DNA from: Zoogloea oleivorans
GTDB lineage: Bacteria > Pseudomonadota > Gammaproteobacteria > Burkholderiales > Rhodocyclaceae
Reading direction: 5' to 3'
NCBI RefSeq assembly: GCF_008107625.1
Contig: NZ_SDKK01000014.1
Coordinates: forward strand, 106,466-155,690
Length of the DNA stretch: 49,225 bases
Shown: positions 26,852-34,744 of the stretch, one piece after another
How the letters are laid out: each line of letters opens with the position of its first letter
Numbering within the stretch: the stretch's first letter is position 1
Position numbers and translations under genes: made by a program
Notes under the pieces: model-generated
The model's database searches: none
Seen by the model: only the letters and a program-made list of their open reading frames with translations
What the model was told of the DNA's origin: nothing

Positions 26852-28285
26852 TCAGCTGTTAATCCGTCGCCAGCCAAGGATGCAGCCACTTGTGGCGAGT
26901 GCAGCACCAAGCAGGCAAAGGGTGGTCACGATGATGTCCCACAGGGGGCGCAGGCTACCGAGGGGGGGGAAGTCGAAGCGGTGCAGGGCGTTGAAGATCC
27001 AGCGGTGGCGTCGGTTGGCGTTGTCGAGGCGAAGCAGGATGCGGCCACTGGCCGGGTCCATGTAGTAGGTGGTGTCCTGGCTGTCGGCAAAGCGGATGCG
27101 GGCGGCGGGCAGGATCAATGCTGAGCGGTGGCTGTAGTAATAGAGGTCCGGTGCGTGGATCAGCTCGGCGCGGGCGACGGGTGCATCTTCAAGGGCATGA
27201 ACTGCTTCGGCGAGGGTTTCAGCTGAAAACGGCGGGGTGATCTCGGCGTGCTCGTCCACCCGCAGCTTGTTGCCCGGGGCACGGAGTTCCAGGTAATTGC
27301 GGCTGCCAAAGCGCTGCCACTCGGCTTCCCGGGTGCCGGGCAGACGGGCCAGTTGGCGATGCAGCAGCGCGAGATCGGCGGATGCCTGGAGGGGGCCGCC
27401 CGTCAGGCGCCGGGCTGCACCGGCAGGCGGACTGCTGACTTCGAGAAGGCCGAAGGGGTGTTGCGACAGCCAGCCCGAGAGCAGCCAGGTGCATGCAAAG
27501 CCGCCTGCGGTGAGGCCCAGCAGGTGGTGCCAGCGCTTGATGCCCCGGTAGGGGGTGACGTGGCCGCGGGGATAGCGCTTCTTCAGGCGTAGTCGCTGGA
27601 TGCCCAGCCACAGGCCGGTGGTGGCGGTGAGCAGGGCGGCGAAGGACAGGCACAGGACGATTTGCCGCCACAGGTCATTGTTGTCGCGCAGGGGCGTGAA
27701 GTAGACCCAGTGCAGCACGGTGCCGATCCAGCTCCAGCCGCGCTCGAAGCGGGTGGTGTCCACCAGCACTTCGCCGCTGCGGGACGAGATGTAGAGCTCG
27801 GTGCCGGCCGCATCGTTGGCCGCCACCCGGTAGAGTGGGCGGTGGGCGTTGTGGCTGGCGTACACCGTCCATTGATCACGCTGGATGGATTCGGCCTCGC
27901 CGATGCTGGTCGCGCCCAGGAAGCGGCGGGCTGTTTCGCGGGCCGCCTCGGCCGACACCGGGCCGACCGGCAGGCCGCTGTCGGCCCACACGCTGCAGGC
28001 GCCGCCCTTGCCCTGAAAATGGAAGACCGGCCGCGCATCCAGCGTGGTGAGGCGCAGGCTGCGGAACTCGCCGGGGCACAGGGCGGCGGCCTGGGCCGGG
28101 CTGATCCGCACGGCTTCGGCCAAAATGGGAGCGAGGCGGGGCAGGCGTTCCTCGGCCGTCAGCTTGGGGAAGGGGACGTAGAGCATCACCAGGCCGGAGA
28201 CGAACCAGCCGAGCACCAGCAGGCCGGCGCCGATGCCGAGCCAGCGGTGCACCAGGTGCAGGCTGCGGGCCAGTCTGGCTTTCAT
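26852..28285 (-). CDS. PepSY-domain transmembrane protein
   Basis: 477 residues. Four or more membrane helices are visible: near 14-37 (GAGLLVLGWFVSGLVMLYV), 213-234 (IVLCLSFAALLTATTGLWLG), 255-274 (LGLTAGGFACTWLLSGWLS) and 449-470 (LCLLGAALATSGCILGW). The His residues in HLVHRWLG and KRWHHLLG at the membrane edge are typical of PepSY-associated TM proteins, some of which act as siderophore or metal reductases. The protein is the last gene of the cobalamin operon and its ATG overlaps the stop of a 2Fe-2S ferredoxin gene (ATGA). I infer an electron-transfer or corrinoid/metal reduction role; no specific substrate can be read from the sequence. Confidence 0.85.
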   Translation of the reverse strand: MKARLARSLHLVHRWLGIGAGLLVLGWFVSGLVMLYVPFPKLTAEERLPRLAPILAEAVRISPAQAAALCPGEFRSLRLTTLDARPVFHFQGKGGACSVWADSGLPVGPVSAEAARETARRFLGATSIGEAESIQRDQWTVYASHNAHRPLYRVAANDAAGTELYISSRSGEVLVDTTRFERGWSWIGTVLHWVYFTPLRDNNDLWRQIVLCLSFAALLTATTGLWLGIQRLRLKKRYPRGHVTPYRGIKRWHHLLGLTAGGFACTWLLSGWLSQHPFGLLEVSSPPAGAARRLTGGPLQASADLALLHRQLARLPGTREAEWQRFGSRNYLELRAPGNKLRVDEHAEITPPFSAETLAEAVHALEDAPVARAELIHAPDLYYYSHRSALILPAARIRFADSQDTTYYMDPASGRILLRLDNANRRHRWIFNALHRFDFPPLGSLRPLWDIIVTTLCLLGAALATSGCILGWRRINS

Positions 28286-28638
28286 GGGGCCGGGGTCTCA
28301 CCGTCTTCCGCTGCCTGGTGGAAAACGTGTTCCGCCACCGGCCGGCCGCCGACCAGGTGTTCGCTGACGATGCGGTCCATCACGGCATCGGTGACGCCGT
28401 AGTACCAGGTGCCGTCGGGCTGCACGCACAGGATCGGGCCGCCCTTGCAGGCTGCGAAGCAGGCGGTGCGGGTGCGTTTGACGCGCATCTCGCCATTGTC
28501 GAGTCCGGCCGCCTTGAACTTGTCGCCGAGGCTGTCAAAGAGGGCCTGGGCGACGCCGTCGGCGGCGCAGCGCGGGCCGGTGCACAGCAGCAGGTGGCGG
28601 CGGTAGGGCCCGATTTTCGGTTTGATGATTTCGTTCAT
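28282..28638 (-). CDS. Thioredoxin-like 2Fe-2S ferredoxin in cobalamin operon
   Basis: 118 residues. Cys19 and Cys24 (CTGPRC), Cys60 and Cys64 (CFAAC, followed by KGGP) give the spacing of the Shethna-type, thioredoxin-fold 2Fe-2S ferredoxins. A further cysteine is at 71. It is translationally coupled on both sides: its ATG overlaps the cobJ stop and its stop overlaps the PepSY gene start. The likely role is to pass electrons to or from a partner in corrin synthesis or cobalt reduction. Related small ferredoxins occur in other cobalamin operons (sometimes named CbiW), but the exact job is unknown. Confidence 0.85.
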   Translation of the reverse strand: MNEIIKPKIGPYRRHLLLCTGPRCAADGVAQALFDSLGDKFKAAGLDNGEMRVKRTRTACFAACKGGPILCVQPDGTWYYGVTDAVMDRIVSEHLVGGRPVAEHVFHQAAEDGETPAP

Positions 28639-29624
28639 GCTTCTATTTCGTCGGTTTGCGTGTCGTCGGCGGCCAGGGGCTCGGCCAGCAGGGCGGCGAT
28701 GTAATCCTCGGGCAGGCGATGCTCGCGGGCCAGTTCGGCAGTGCTGTGGCCGCTGGCGTGCAGGCCGGCGAGCCAGCCGTCGAGGCCGGTGGACAGCGAC
28801 CGCCCGGCCTTCTCGCCGTCGTGGGTGGCGCCGCTTTCCACGTCGTACTTGTTGCGGTAGCCCCGCGGCGTGACCATCAGGCCGTGCCGGATGAAGGTAT
28901 TCGAGTTGCCGATGAGCACGGTGGAGAGCATGCCGATATCGCTCTCGGCCATTTTGTCGAGGGTTGTGAATTCTATGCGCTGCTTGGGCCGGTAGGCCGA
29001 CTTGACGATGGCCACCGGTGTATCCGGTCGGCGATGGCGCAGGAAGAGGCGCTGGGCTTCGACGATCTGGCGGGTGCGGCGGCCGCTCTTGGGGTTGTAG
29101 AGGGCGACGACGAAATCGGAGTAAGCCACCGCGTCGAGCCGCCGGGCGATGGTCGGCCAGGGGGTCAGCAGGTCGGACAGCGAAATGGCACAGAAGTCAT
29201 GGGTCAGCGGGGCACCGACCAGTGCCGCGCAGGTGTTGAGGGCCGAGGCGCCGGGGATGATCTCCACTTCGATGTCGGAGTCCGGCGTCCATCCGGCCTG
29301 GAACAGCACTTCGAAGGTCGGTCCGGCCATGCCGTAAACGCCGGCGTCGCCGGACGAAACCAGCGCTACTTTCTTGCCTTGCCGTGCCCGGTCGAAGGCT
29401 TCGATGGCCCGGTCGAGTTCTTCGGTCATGGACTTCTTGATGACCTCCTTGCCCACCACCAGATCGGCCACCAGGCGGATGTAGGTGACGTAGCCGATGA
29501 TGGTGTCGGCTTCGGCGATGGCGGCGCGGGCACGGGCGGTGAGGTGGGCGTTGCTGCCCGGGCCGAGGCCGACCAGCATGATCTTGCCGCGGGGCGTGTT
29601 GGGGGCGGAGACGGTGTCGTTCAT
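28635..29624 (-). CDS. cobJ: Precorrin-3B/cobalt-factor III C17-methyltransferase
   Basis: 329 residues. The tetrapyrrole methylase signatures are GKIMLVGLGPGSNAHLT at the start, VSSGDAGVYGMA, and IPGASALNTCAALVGAPL followed by FCAISLSDLLTPW, which identify CobJ/CbiH. The enzyme methylates C17 and contracts the ring. Salmonella CbiH is about 241 residues; this protein carries an extra C-terminal extension of some 65 residues after GYRNKYDVE, including HSTAELAREHRLPEDYI, which has a helix-turn-helix look. ATGA overlaps join it to cobE upstream and the ferredoxin downstream. Confidence 0.93.
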   Translation of the reverse strand: MNDTVSAPNTPRGKIMLVGLGPGSNAHLTARARAAIAEADTIIGYVTYIRLVADLVVGKEVIKKSMTEELDRAIEAFDRARQGKKVALVSSGDAGVYGMAGPTFEVLFQAGWTPDSDIEVEIIPGASALNTCAALVGAPLTHDFCAISLSDLLTPWPTIARRLDAVAYSDFVVALYNPKSGRRTRQIVEAQRLFLRHRRPDTPVAIVKSAYRPKQRIEFTTLDKMAESDIGMLSTVLIGNSNTFIRHGLMVTPRGYRNKYDVESGATHDGEKAGRSLSTGLDGWLAGLHASGHSTAELAREHRLPEDYIAALLAEPLAADDTQTDEIEA

Positions 29625-30028
29625 TGGGGAATCCTGGCGATGGAGACGGTGGCATTGCGGCCGTCGGGGCCGCGGTATTTGAGTTTTTCGACGATCAGGT
29701 GCTCCATGCCCACGCCGGCGGCCAGCAGCGCGGCTGCTTCTGACACCGACGGTGTCCCGGTGTATTTGCGCACCGTTTCCGAGGGGTGCGGCACGGATAC
29801 CGCGGCGAGCTTGGCGGCCGGGTAGAAATGGATCGTCCAGCCTTGCCAGCGAGCGAGTTCAAGCAGGCCGGGTTCGTCGGCTTTCAGGTCGATGCTGGCC
29901 ACAGCCACCACGTCCAGCAAGTTTGCATCGCAGGCGGCGAGGGCGTCGACGACGGCCCACACAAGGGTCGTGGCCGGGGTGCCCCGGTCGCAGCCGATGC
30001 CAAGGGCGATGGGCCGGAATGCATTCAT
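29621..30028 (-). CDS. cobE: CobE / CbiG C-terminal domain protein
   Basis: 135 residues. It corresponds to the C-terminal domain of CbiG, also found as stand-alone CobE: LGIGCDRGTPATTL near the start, VASIDLKADEPGLLELA, and the later PSVSEAAALLAAG. ATG 30028 is chosen because it overlaps the stop of the upstream cbiG (ATGA) and begins the conserved domain. Together with the upstream gene it makes up a complete CbiG split in two. CbiG opens the ring of cobalt-precorrin-5A, releasing acetaldehyde; the function of the C-terminal part is not settled. Confidence 0.9.
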   Translation of the reverse strand: MNAFRPIALGIGCDRGTPATTLVWAVVDALAACDANLLDVVAVASIDLKADEPGLLELARWQGWTIHFYPAAKLAAVSVPHPSETVRKYTGTPSVSEAAALLAAGVGMEHLIVEKLKYRGPDGRNATVSIARIPQ

Positions 30029-30786
30029 GGGGTGAGCGGCGGGCGGTAGGTCACCTGCTTGCCGGCCAGACGGAGGGCAAGCTCGGCGGGTTGCTGCCGG
30101 TGGCTGATCCACAGTACGGCGCCGAAGCGTTCCGGTTCCACGTCTTCGAGGCGCGTGAAGCAGTGCAGGTTGGCGGGCAGAGCGCCGCTGCGGCCGTTGG
30201 CATGACGTGGCCACCAGTCCGTACTGCCGGCCTCCTGCACGAGAGCGACGGGTTCATCGTTCACCACCGCGGCGCTGGCCCGGACGATTTCGTCGTGGCT
30301 GGCTTCGAAGGTCCATCCCAGTTCGCGGCCGAGCAGATCGACGGCGAGGGTCTGGCGGGCGTCGGAGGCAGTGGTGAGCACGGTGGTGGCGTCGAGTGCG
30401 GCGGCGATGGTGCCGGCCAGCGCGTTGGCGCCGCCCAGGTGGCCGGAGAGCATGGGGATGACGAAGCGGCCGGCTTCGTCGATGACCACCACGCCCGGGT
30501 CGGATTCCTTCTTGCCGAGGTGCGGGGCAACCAGCCGGACCATCGCGCCGAGGGACACGATGGCGACGATGCCGTCGAAGTTGGAGAACAGGATCGGAAT
30601 CTGCTCGCCGGTCTTGCCCGCGTAGCAGCTGGCCGCGCCGGGGGCGGCGGCTTCTGCTTCGGCAGCGAATTTCTCGGGGGCGAACAGGCGTGCGCCGGGC
30701 AGGGCGGCGACCACGTGGCCGGCCAGGGCGATGCCGTGGCGGGTGATCGAGACGACGGCGATCTTTTGGTTGGAGAAGGGCAGCAT
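30025..30786 (-). CDS. cbiG: Cobalt-precorrin-5A hydrolase, N-terminal and middle domains
   Basis: 253 residues. KIAVVSITRHGIALAG and GIVAIVSLGAMVRLVAPHL are N-terminal CbiG hallmarks, followed by DPGVVVIDEAGRFVIPMLS and GHLGGANALA. The middle domain fills the rest; the C-terminal domain is encoded by the next gene. ATG 30786 is chosen at MLPFSNQKIAV; an in-frame ATG further upstream would run through the palindromic element at 30820-30848. The enzyme belongs to the cobalt-early (anaerobic type) route to the corrin ring. Confidence 0.9.
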   Translation of the reverse strand: MLPFSNQKIAVVSITRHGIALAGHVVAALPGARLFAPEKFAAEAEAAAPGAASCYAGKTGEQIPILFSNFDGIVAIVSLGAMVRLVAPHLGKKESDPGVVVIDEAGRFVIPMLSGHLGGANALAGTIAAALDATTVLTTASDARQTLAVDLLGRELGWTFEASHDEIVRASAAVVNDEPVALVQEAGSTDWWPRHANGRSGALPANLHCFTRLEDVEPERFGAVLWISHRQQPAELALRLAGKQVTYRPPLTP

Positions 30787-30819
30787 GGATGCGGGTTCAG
30801 GTCTATTTGGGTGATGGTT

Positions 30820-30848
30820 TTGTGGGTCGGACTTCAGTCCGACCCACA
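30820..30848. repeat. Perfect palindromic REP-like element inside the cobalamin operon
   Basis: TTGTGGGTCGGACT (30820-30833) and AGTCCGACCCACAA (30835-30848) form a 14-base-pair perfect hairpin, with a loop of one or two bases. It fills most of the gap between cobI and cbiG. The cobI stop codon lies at its centre (30834-30836), and the last three to four codons of cobI are made from its left half as read on that strand. Hairpins of this composition look like dispersed REP-type elements; no second copy is seen in the window. Confidence 0.85.
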
Positions 30849-31625
30849 ATGTGGGCTTGCCGGGCGGGTTTTGCGGCAGCCCCGGCGCAGCTCGCCGCGG
30901 ACCCGCTTGGGGTTCTGGACGAGCATCAGGGACAGGTAATTGACCTTCTCGCCGGCCAGGCTGGCCACGTCGTGCACGATGCGCTCGTCGGGTGAGCCGA
31001 CCTTCTCGATGAAGCAGCTGGTGGCGAGCAGGTCGCGCTTTTCGAGCAGCGCCAGCACTTCGTCGATCAGCGGTTTCACCTTGAGCAGCACGAGGGTGTC
31101 GAACTCGTCGAGCAGGCGGTCGATCACTTCCACGCCATAGGCAGCGGGGATTACCGCGAAGGTTTCGTCCTCTTCGGCCAGCGTGAGGCTGGTGCTGGCC
31201 GCGGCGGCGGCGAAGGAGCTGACGCCGGGGATGGTGTCGACGATGACCTCCGGCGCCAGCTCGCGCACGACCCGGGTCAGATGGCCGAAGGTGGCGAAGG
31301 TGGACGCGTCGCCTTCGACCAGAAAGACCAGGTCGCGGCCTTGCTGAAGCAGTTCGACAGTGCGGGTGGCTGCGCGGGCCCAGGCCTTGGCGAGGGCGAT
31401 GGCGTCGCGGGTCATCGGAAAGACCAGCGCTTCGGCGTCCGCTGGCACGGGCAGGCCACCGCGTTCGACGATGCCGAGGGCGTAGGACGATTCCTCGGCC
31501 TTCTTCACCGGGTAGAGCCAGCGGGCGCCGGATTGCAGGGCGGCCCAGGCGCGGCGGGTGATCAGCTGTGGGTCGCCGGGGCCGAGGGAGGCGCCGATCA
31601 GGCGCCCGAGAGGTGCTTTGTTCAT
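30834..31625 (-). CDS. cobI: Precorrin-2/cobalt-factor II C20-methyltransferase
   Basis: 263 residues. The tetrapyrrole methylase core is clear: GRLIGASLGPGDPQLITRRA at the start, FLVEGDASTFATF, and VDTIPGVSSFAAAAA. These identify CobI/CbiL, which adds the C20 methyl group. The ATG at 31625 overlaps the stop of cobL (ATGA). The natural end of the domain is near NPKRVRGELRRG; the last 15 or so residues look unrelated, and the final ones plus the stop come from the palindromic element, suggesting that the element shaped the present C-terminus. Confidence 0.92.
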   Translation of the reverse strand: MNKAPLGRLIGASLGPGDPQLITRRAWAALQSGARWLYPVKKAEESSYALGIVERGGLPVPADAEALVFPMTRDAIALAKAWARAATRTVELLQQGRDLVFLVEGDASTFATFGHLTRVVRELAPEVIVDTIPGVSSFAAAAASTSLTLAEEDETFAVIPAAYGVEVIDRLLDEFDTLVLLKVKPLIDEVLALLEKRDLLATSCFIEKVGSPDERIVHDVASLAGEKVNYLSLMLVQNPKRVRGELRRGCRKTRPASPHCGSD

Positions 31626-32911
31626 GGGGATTCCTTGGTGGCGGAGACGATCCACACCGGGTTCTGGGCGGCGAGGCGGTGCATGTCGAGGATGGGCTGG
31701 CTGCGCGCCGCCTGCAGCTGGACCACGTCCCACGCAGCGCCGGCTTCGTTGAGCGCGGCGGTGGCGGTGGCGAGGTTTTCCAGCGTCACGAAGTTCATCA
31801 CCAGCCGGCCGCCGGGGGCGAGGCGGGCGAGGATGAGGCGGACCAGCTCGGCCAGCTCGCCGCCGGAGCCGCCGATGAAGACGGCATCGGGATCGGGCCA
31901 GGTGTCGAGGCTGGCCGGGGCCTTGCCTTCGATCAGTGTGTAGTTGCTGGCGCGCAGGCGCTGGGCGTTCTCGCGGGCGTTGGCGGCATCGCCGGGGTTT
32001 TTCTCGATCGCCCACACGTGGCCGTTCCGCGCCAGGCGGGCGGCTTCGAGGCCCACCGAGCCGGAGCCGGCGCCGATGTCCCACACCAGGCTGTCCGGGC
32101 GCAGGCGCAGCTTGGCCAGCGACAGGGCGCGGGCTTCCTGTTTGGTGATGAGGCCTTTCTCGGGGGCGCGCTGGACGAAATCGGCGTCCTCGAAGCCGAA
32201 GGTGGCGCGGTGCTGGGGCGGTGCGAGGCGTTCGAGCACGACGATGTTCGGGTCGGGGAAATGCATCGCCGCGGCGTCGGCCAAGGCCAGGTTGGCGAAG
32301 AGGGTTTCATCAGGCAGGGCCAGGCGGGCGGCGACCGAGAGGCGGAAGTCGTCGCCGTGGCCGGCGGTAACGAGCGCGCGGGCGATGCGATCCGGGCTGT
32401 TCTCCGGGCTGGTAAAGGCGCCGATCAGGGTGTGTTCGGCGGCGGCGCGGACGAGGGGGTAGAGGCCGTGGTCCGGTGTGGCGCCAGTCAGCCATTCGCC
32501 AGCGTCGCGGCTGTGCACGGAGACGACTTTTGCTGCCGGCCAACTTTTCTTGAGGCGGGCGAAGGCCAGTTGCAGCGTGGAGGCAGCGGGGAGGATGTCG
32601 ATGGCGTCCGGCCCTAGCTTACCGACGAGGAAGCTGCCGATGCCATGGCACAGGGGGTCGCCAGTGGCGAGCACGGCGACGCTGCGTCCGGCCTCCCGTG
32701 CAGTGCGAATCCACTCGGGAACGCGGCCGAGCTGGCCGTCCATCGTCCTTTGCTCAACCCGCGAGGGGCGGCAGGCGGCAATCAGGTCCAGCGTGCGTTG
32801 GGCGCCGATGACGAGGTCGGCTTCGAGCAGGCGGGCGCGGGCGGTGTCGCCCAGGCCAGACCAGCCGTCGTCGAGGATGCCGATGAGGGCACAGGGTTCA
32901 GGCGAGTTCAT
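31622..32911 (-). CDS. cobL: Precorrin-6B C5,15-methyltransferase/decarboxylase (CbiET fusion)
   Basis: 429 residues. The first half is the CbiE methylase (LIGILDDGWSGLGDTAR, VAVLATGDPLCHGIGS, ILPAASTLQLAFARL); the second half is CbiT (ITKQEARALSLAKLRL, VWDIGAGSGSVGLEAARLA, FIGGSGGELAELV). Such a fusion is the CobL arrangement. It methylates C5 and C15 and decarboxylates the acetate side chain at C12. Its start overlaps the end of cbiD by 14 bases. Confidence 0.94.
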   Translation of the reverse strand: MNSPEPCALIGILDDGWSGLGDTARARLLEADLVIGAQRTLDLIAACRPSRVEQRTMDGQLGRVPEWIRTAREAGRSVAVLATGDPLCHGIGSFLVGKLGPDAIDILPAASTLQLAFARLKKSWPAAKVVSVHSRDAGEWLTGATPDHGLYPLVRAAAEHTLIGAFTSPENSPDRIARALVTAGHGDDFRLSVAARLALPDETLFANLALADAAAMHFPDPNIVVLERLAPPQHRATFGFEDADFVQRAPEKGLITKQEARALSLAKLRLRPDSLVWDIGAGSGSVGLEAARLARNGHVWAIEKNPGDAANARENAQRLRASNYTLIEGKAPASLDTWPDPDAVFIGGSGGELAELVRLILARLAPGGRLVMNFVTLENLATATAALNEAGAAWDVVQLQAARSQPILDMHRLAAQNPVWIVSATKESP

Positions 32912-34058
32912 GTTCTTCCACGGTAACGATGGGTACGCCCTCGAAATTGCAGGCGAGCACGGTGAGGCGGTGGGGGCCGGGGTAGCGTTCGCGCAGGCTG
33001 CGTATGGCGCGTACGGCCAGGGCCCGGTGGAAGGCCGTGGCGAGGTTCAGCTCGGCCAGGCGTTCGGCGGCGAAGCGGGCGGTTTCGGCGGCGCGGATCT
33101 CTTCGATCAGGTCGGGCGGGGCGCCGATTTCTTCGGCGGCGGAGGCGATCAGCTCCCGGTCGATCTCCTCGCGCCAGGCGTGCGTGACCGACAAGCCCTG
33201 GGCGATCTTGGTGAGCTTGCCGACCATGGCGCCAACGATGATGTGGCGCATGTTCTGCTTCACCGCGGTCTGGAAGGCGGCCTTCACGAAATCACCCATC
33301 TGCACGAAGCAGGCTTCGTCGAGTTCCGGAAAGCTGCGCATGGCGCATTTTTCGGTGCGCCCGCCGGTAGTAAAGACGACGCTGGTCTGGCCCTGGTTGG
33401 CGGCTACATCCACCGCCTGCACCACGCTGGCCCGGAAGGCTGCGGTGGAGTAGGGCCGCACGATGCCGGTGGTGCCGAGGATGGAGATGCCGCCGAGGAT
33501 GCCGAGGCGGGCGTTGAGGGTCTTGGTGGCCATCACCTCGCCGCCGGGCACCGAGATGGTCACGGCGATGCCGTCGCCGGCCTCGAGGATGGGGGCGCCG
33601 GCGGCACGCACGTTGTCGCTGATGTTCTTGCGCGGCACCGGGTTGATGGCCGGGCCGCCCACGTCGAGGCCGAGACCGGACTTGGTGACGGTGCCGACGC
33701 CGGGCCCGCCGCGCAGGATGATCTGGCCGAAAGCGCCGGGCAGGCGTTCGACCTCGGCGGTGAGGTGGGCGCCGTTGGTGGCGTCCGGGTCGTCACCGGC
33801 ATCCTTGATGCTGACCGCGCGGGCGCGCTGGCCGTCGGTCCATCCGTCGGTGATAGTGAAGCGTACCCGCTGGGTGTTGGGCAGCACGCACTCGATGGCC
33901 TCTGGCACCCGGCCGTGCACCAGCCCGAGGGTGGCCGCAGCCGCGGCGGCGGCGGAGTTGGCTCCGGTGGAAAAGCCCGTGCGGTTGCCGCGATCCCGTT
34001 TGGGGTCGCCCTTGCGGATTTTTTCAGCCGGCGTGCTGGCAGGAGCGTGAACCGTCAT
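32898..34058 (-). CDS. cbiD: Cobalt-precorrin-5B C1-methyltransferase CbiD
   Basis: 386 residues. The family start GNRTGFSTGANSAAAAAAA is present, followed by VSIKDAGDDPDATNG and a GGPGVGTVTKSGL motif, and later TGGRTEK and the GAMVGKLTKIAQG region. CbiD has its own fold, not the tetrapyrrole methylase fold, and methylates C1 in the cobalt-early pathway. Its presence with CbiG and CbiX marks this route. Seven bases separate it from the stop of cobH. Confidence 0.94.
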   Translation of the reverse strand: MTVHAPASTPAEKIRKGDPKRDRGNRTGFSTGANSAAAAAAATLGLVHGRVPEAIECVLPNTQRVRFTITDGWTDGQRARAVSIKDAGDDPDATNGAHLTAEVERLPGAFGQIILRGGPGVGTVTKSGLGLDVGGPAINPVPRKNISDNVRAAGAPILEAGDGIAVTISVPGGEVMATKTLNARLGILGGISILGTTGIVRPYSTAAFRASVVQAVDVAANQGQTSVVFTTGGRTEKCAMRSFPELDEACFVQMGDFVKAAFQTAVKQNMRHIIVGAMVGKLTKIAQGLSVTHAWREEIDRELIASAAEEIGAPPDLIEEIRAAETARFAAERLAELNLATAFHRALAVRAIRSLRERYPGPHRLTVLACNFEGVPIVTVEEHELA

Positions 34059-34065
34059 TGCAGCC

Positions 34066-34743
34066 TCAGGCGGCGTGGCGCTGGTGTTCCTCGGCGACGC
34101 CGAGGAGGGCGTGGATGGCGGCGACGACCAAGGTCGAGCCGCCCTTGCGCCCGCGGATGGCCACCCAGGGCACGTCCTCGATGGCCATCAGCAGGTCCTT
34201 CGATTCCGCCGCCGACACGAAGCCGACCGGCATGCCGACTACCAGCGCCGGACGCAGGCCTTCGTCGCGGATCAGGCGGACGACTTCGATCAGTGCCGTG
34301 GGGGCGTTGCCGATGCCGATGATGGCGCCTTCCAGCAGGCCGCGGCGCCAGGCCTTGCGCATGGCTTGTACGGCGCGGGTGGTGTCTTCAGCCTGGGCGG
34401 CGGCGATCACGTCCGGGTCGGAGATGAACTGGTGGGTGGTGATGCCGAAGTGGGCCAGACGCGGGGCCGACAGCCCGACGCAGATCATCTCCACGTCGGC
34501 CACCACCGGCGTGCCGCCTTGGAGGATGCGGGCGAGGCCGGCCTGCATGGCCTGCGGGTGGAAGGCGGTGAGGCCGTTGAATTCGAAGTCGGCGTTGGCG
34601 TGGATCATGCGGCGCACCAGCGGCCATTGCTCGGCGCTGTAGGCGTGGTGGCCGACTTCCTGGTCGATGATGGCAAAGGAGTCGTGCTCGATGGCACGGC
34701 CGGCGGCGGTGAGCTGTTCGGTGACGATGTTGGCTGTGCGCAT
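34066..34743 (-). CDS. cobH: Precorrin-8X methylmutase (CobH/CbiC)
   Basis: 225 residues. AAGRAIEHDSFAIIDQEV, RRMIHANADFEFNGL, VVADVEMICVGL and IGIGNAPTALIEVVRLI are conserved CobH/CbiC segments, and GMPVGFVSAAESK follows. The enzyme shifts the methyl group from C11 to C12, giving cobyrinic acid. I chose ATG 34743, directly at MRTANIVTEQL and just after the cbiX stop; an upstream ATG at 34782 would overlap cbiX by 38 bases. Neither has a strong ribosome binding site, so coupling to cbiX translation is likely. Confidence 0.92.
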   Translation of the reverse strand: MRTANIVTEQLTAAGRAIEHDSFAIIDQEVGHHAYSAEQWPLVRRMIHANADFEFNGLTAFHPQAMQAGLARILQGGTPVVADVEMICVGLSAPRLAHFGITTHQFISDPDVIAAAQAEDTTRAVQAMRKAWRRGLLEGAIIGIGNAPTALIEVVRLIRDEGLRPALVVGMPVGFVSAAESKDLLMAIEDVPWVAIRGRKGGSTLVVAAIHALLGVAEEHQRHAA

Positions 34744-34744
34744 G

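Noticed and set aside
32478..34322. 614-codon forward open frame
   Set aside because: Antisense to cobL, cbiD and cobH, which are clearly real.
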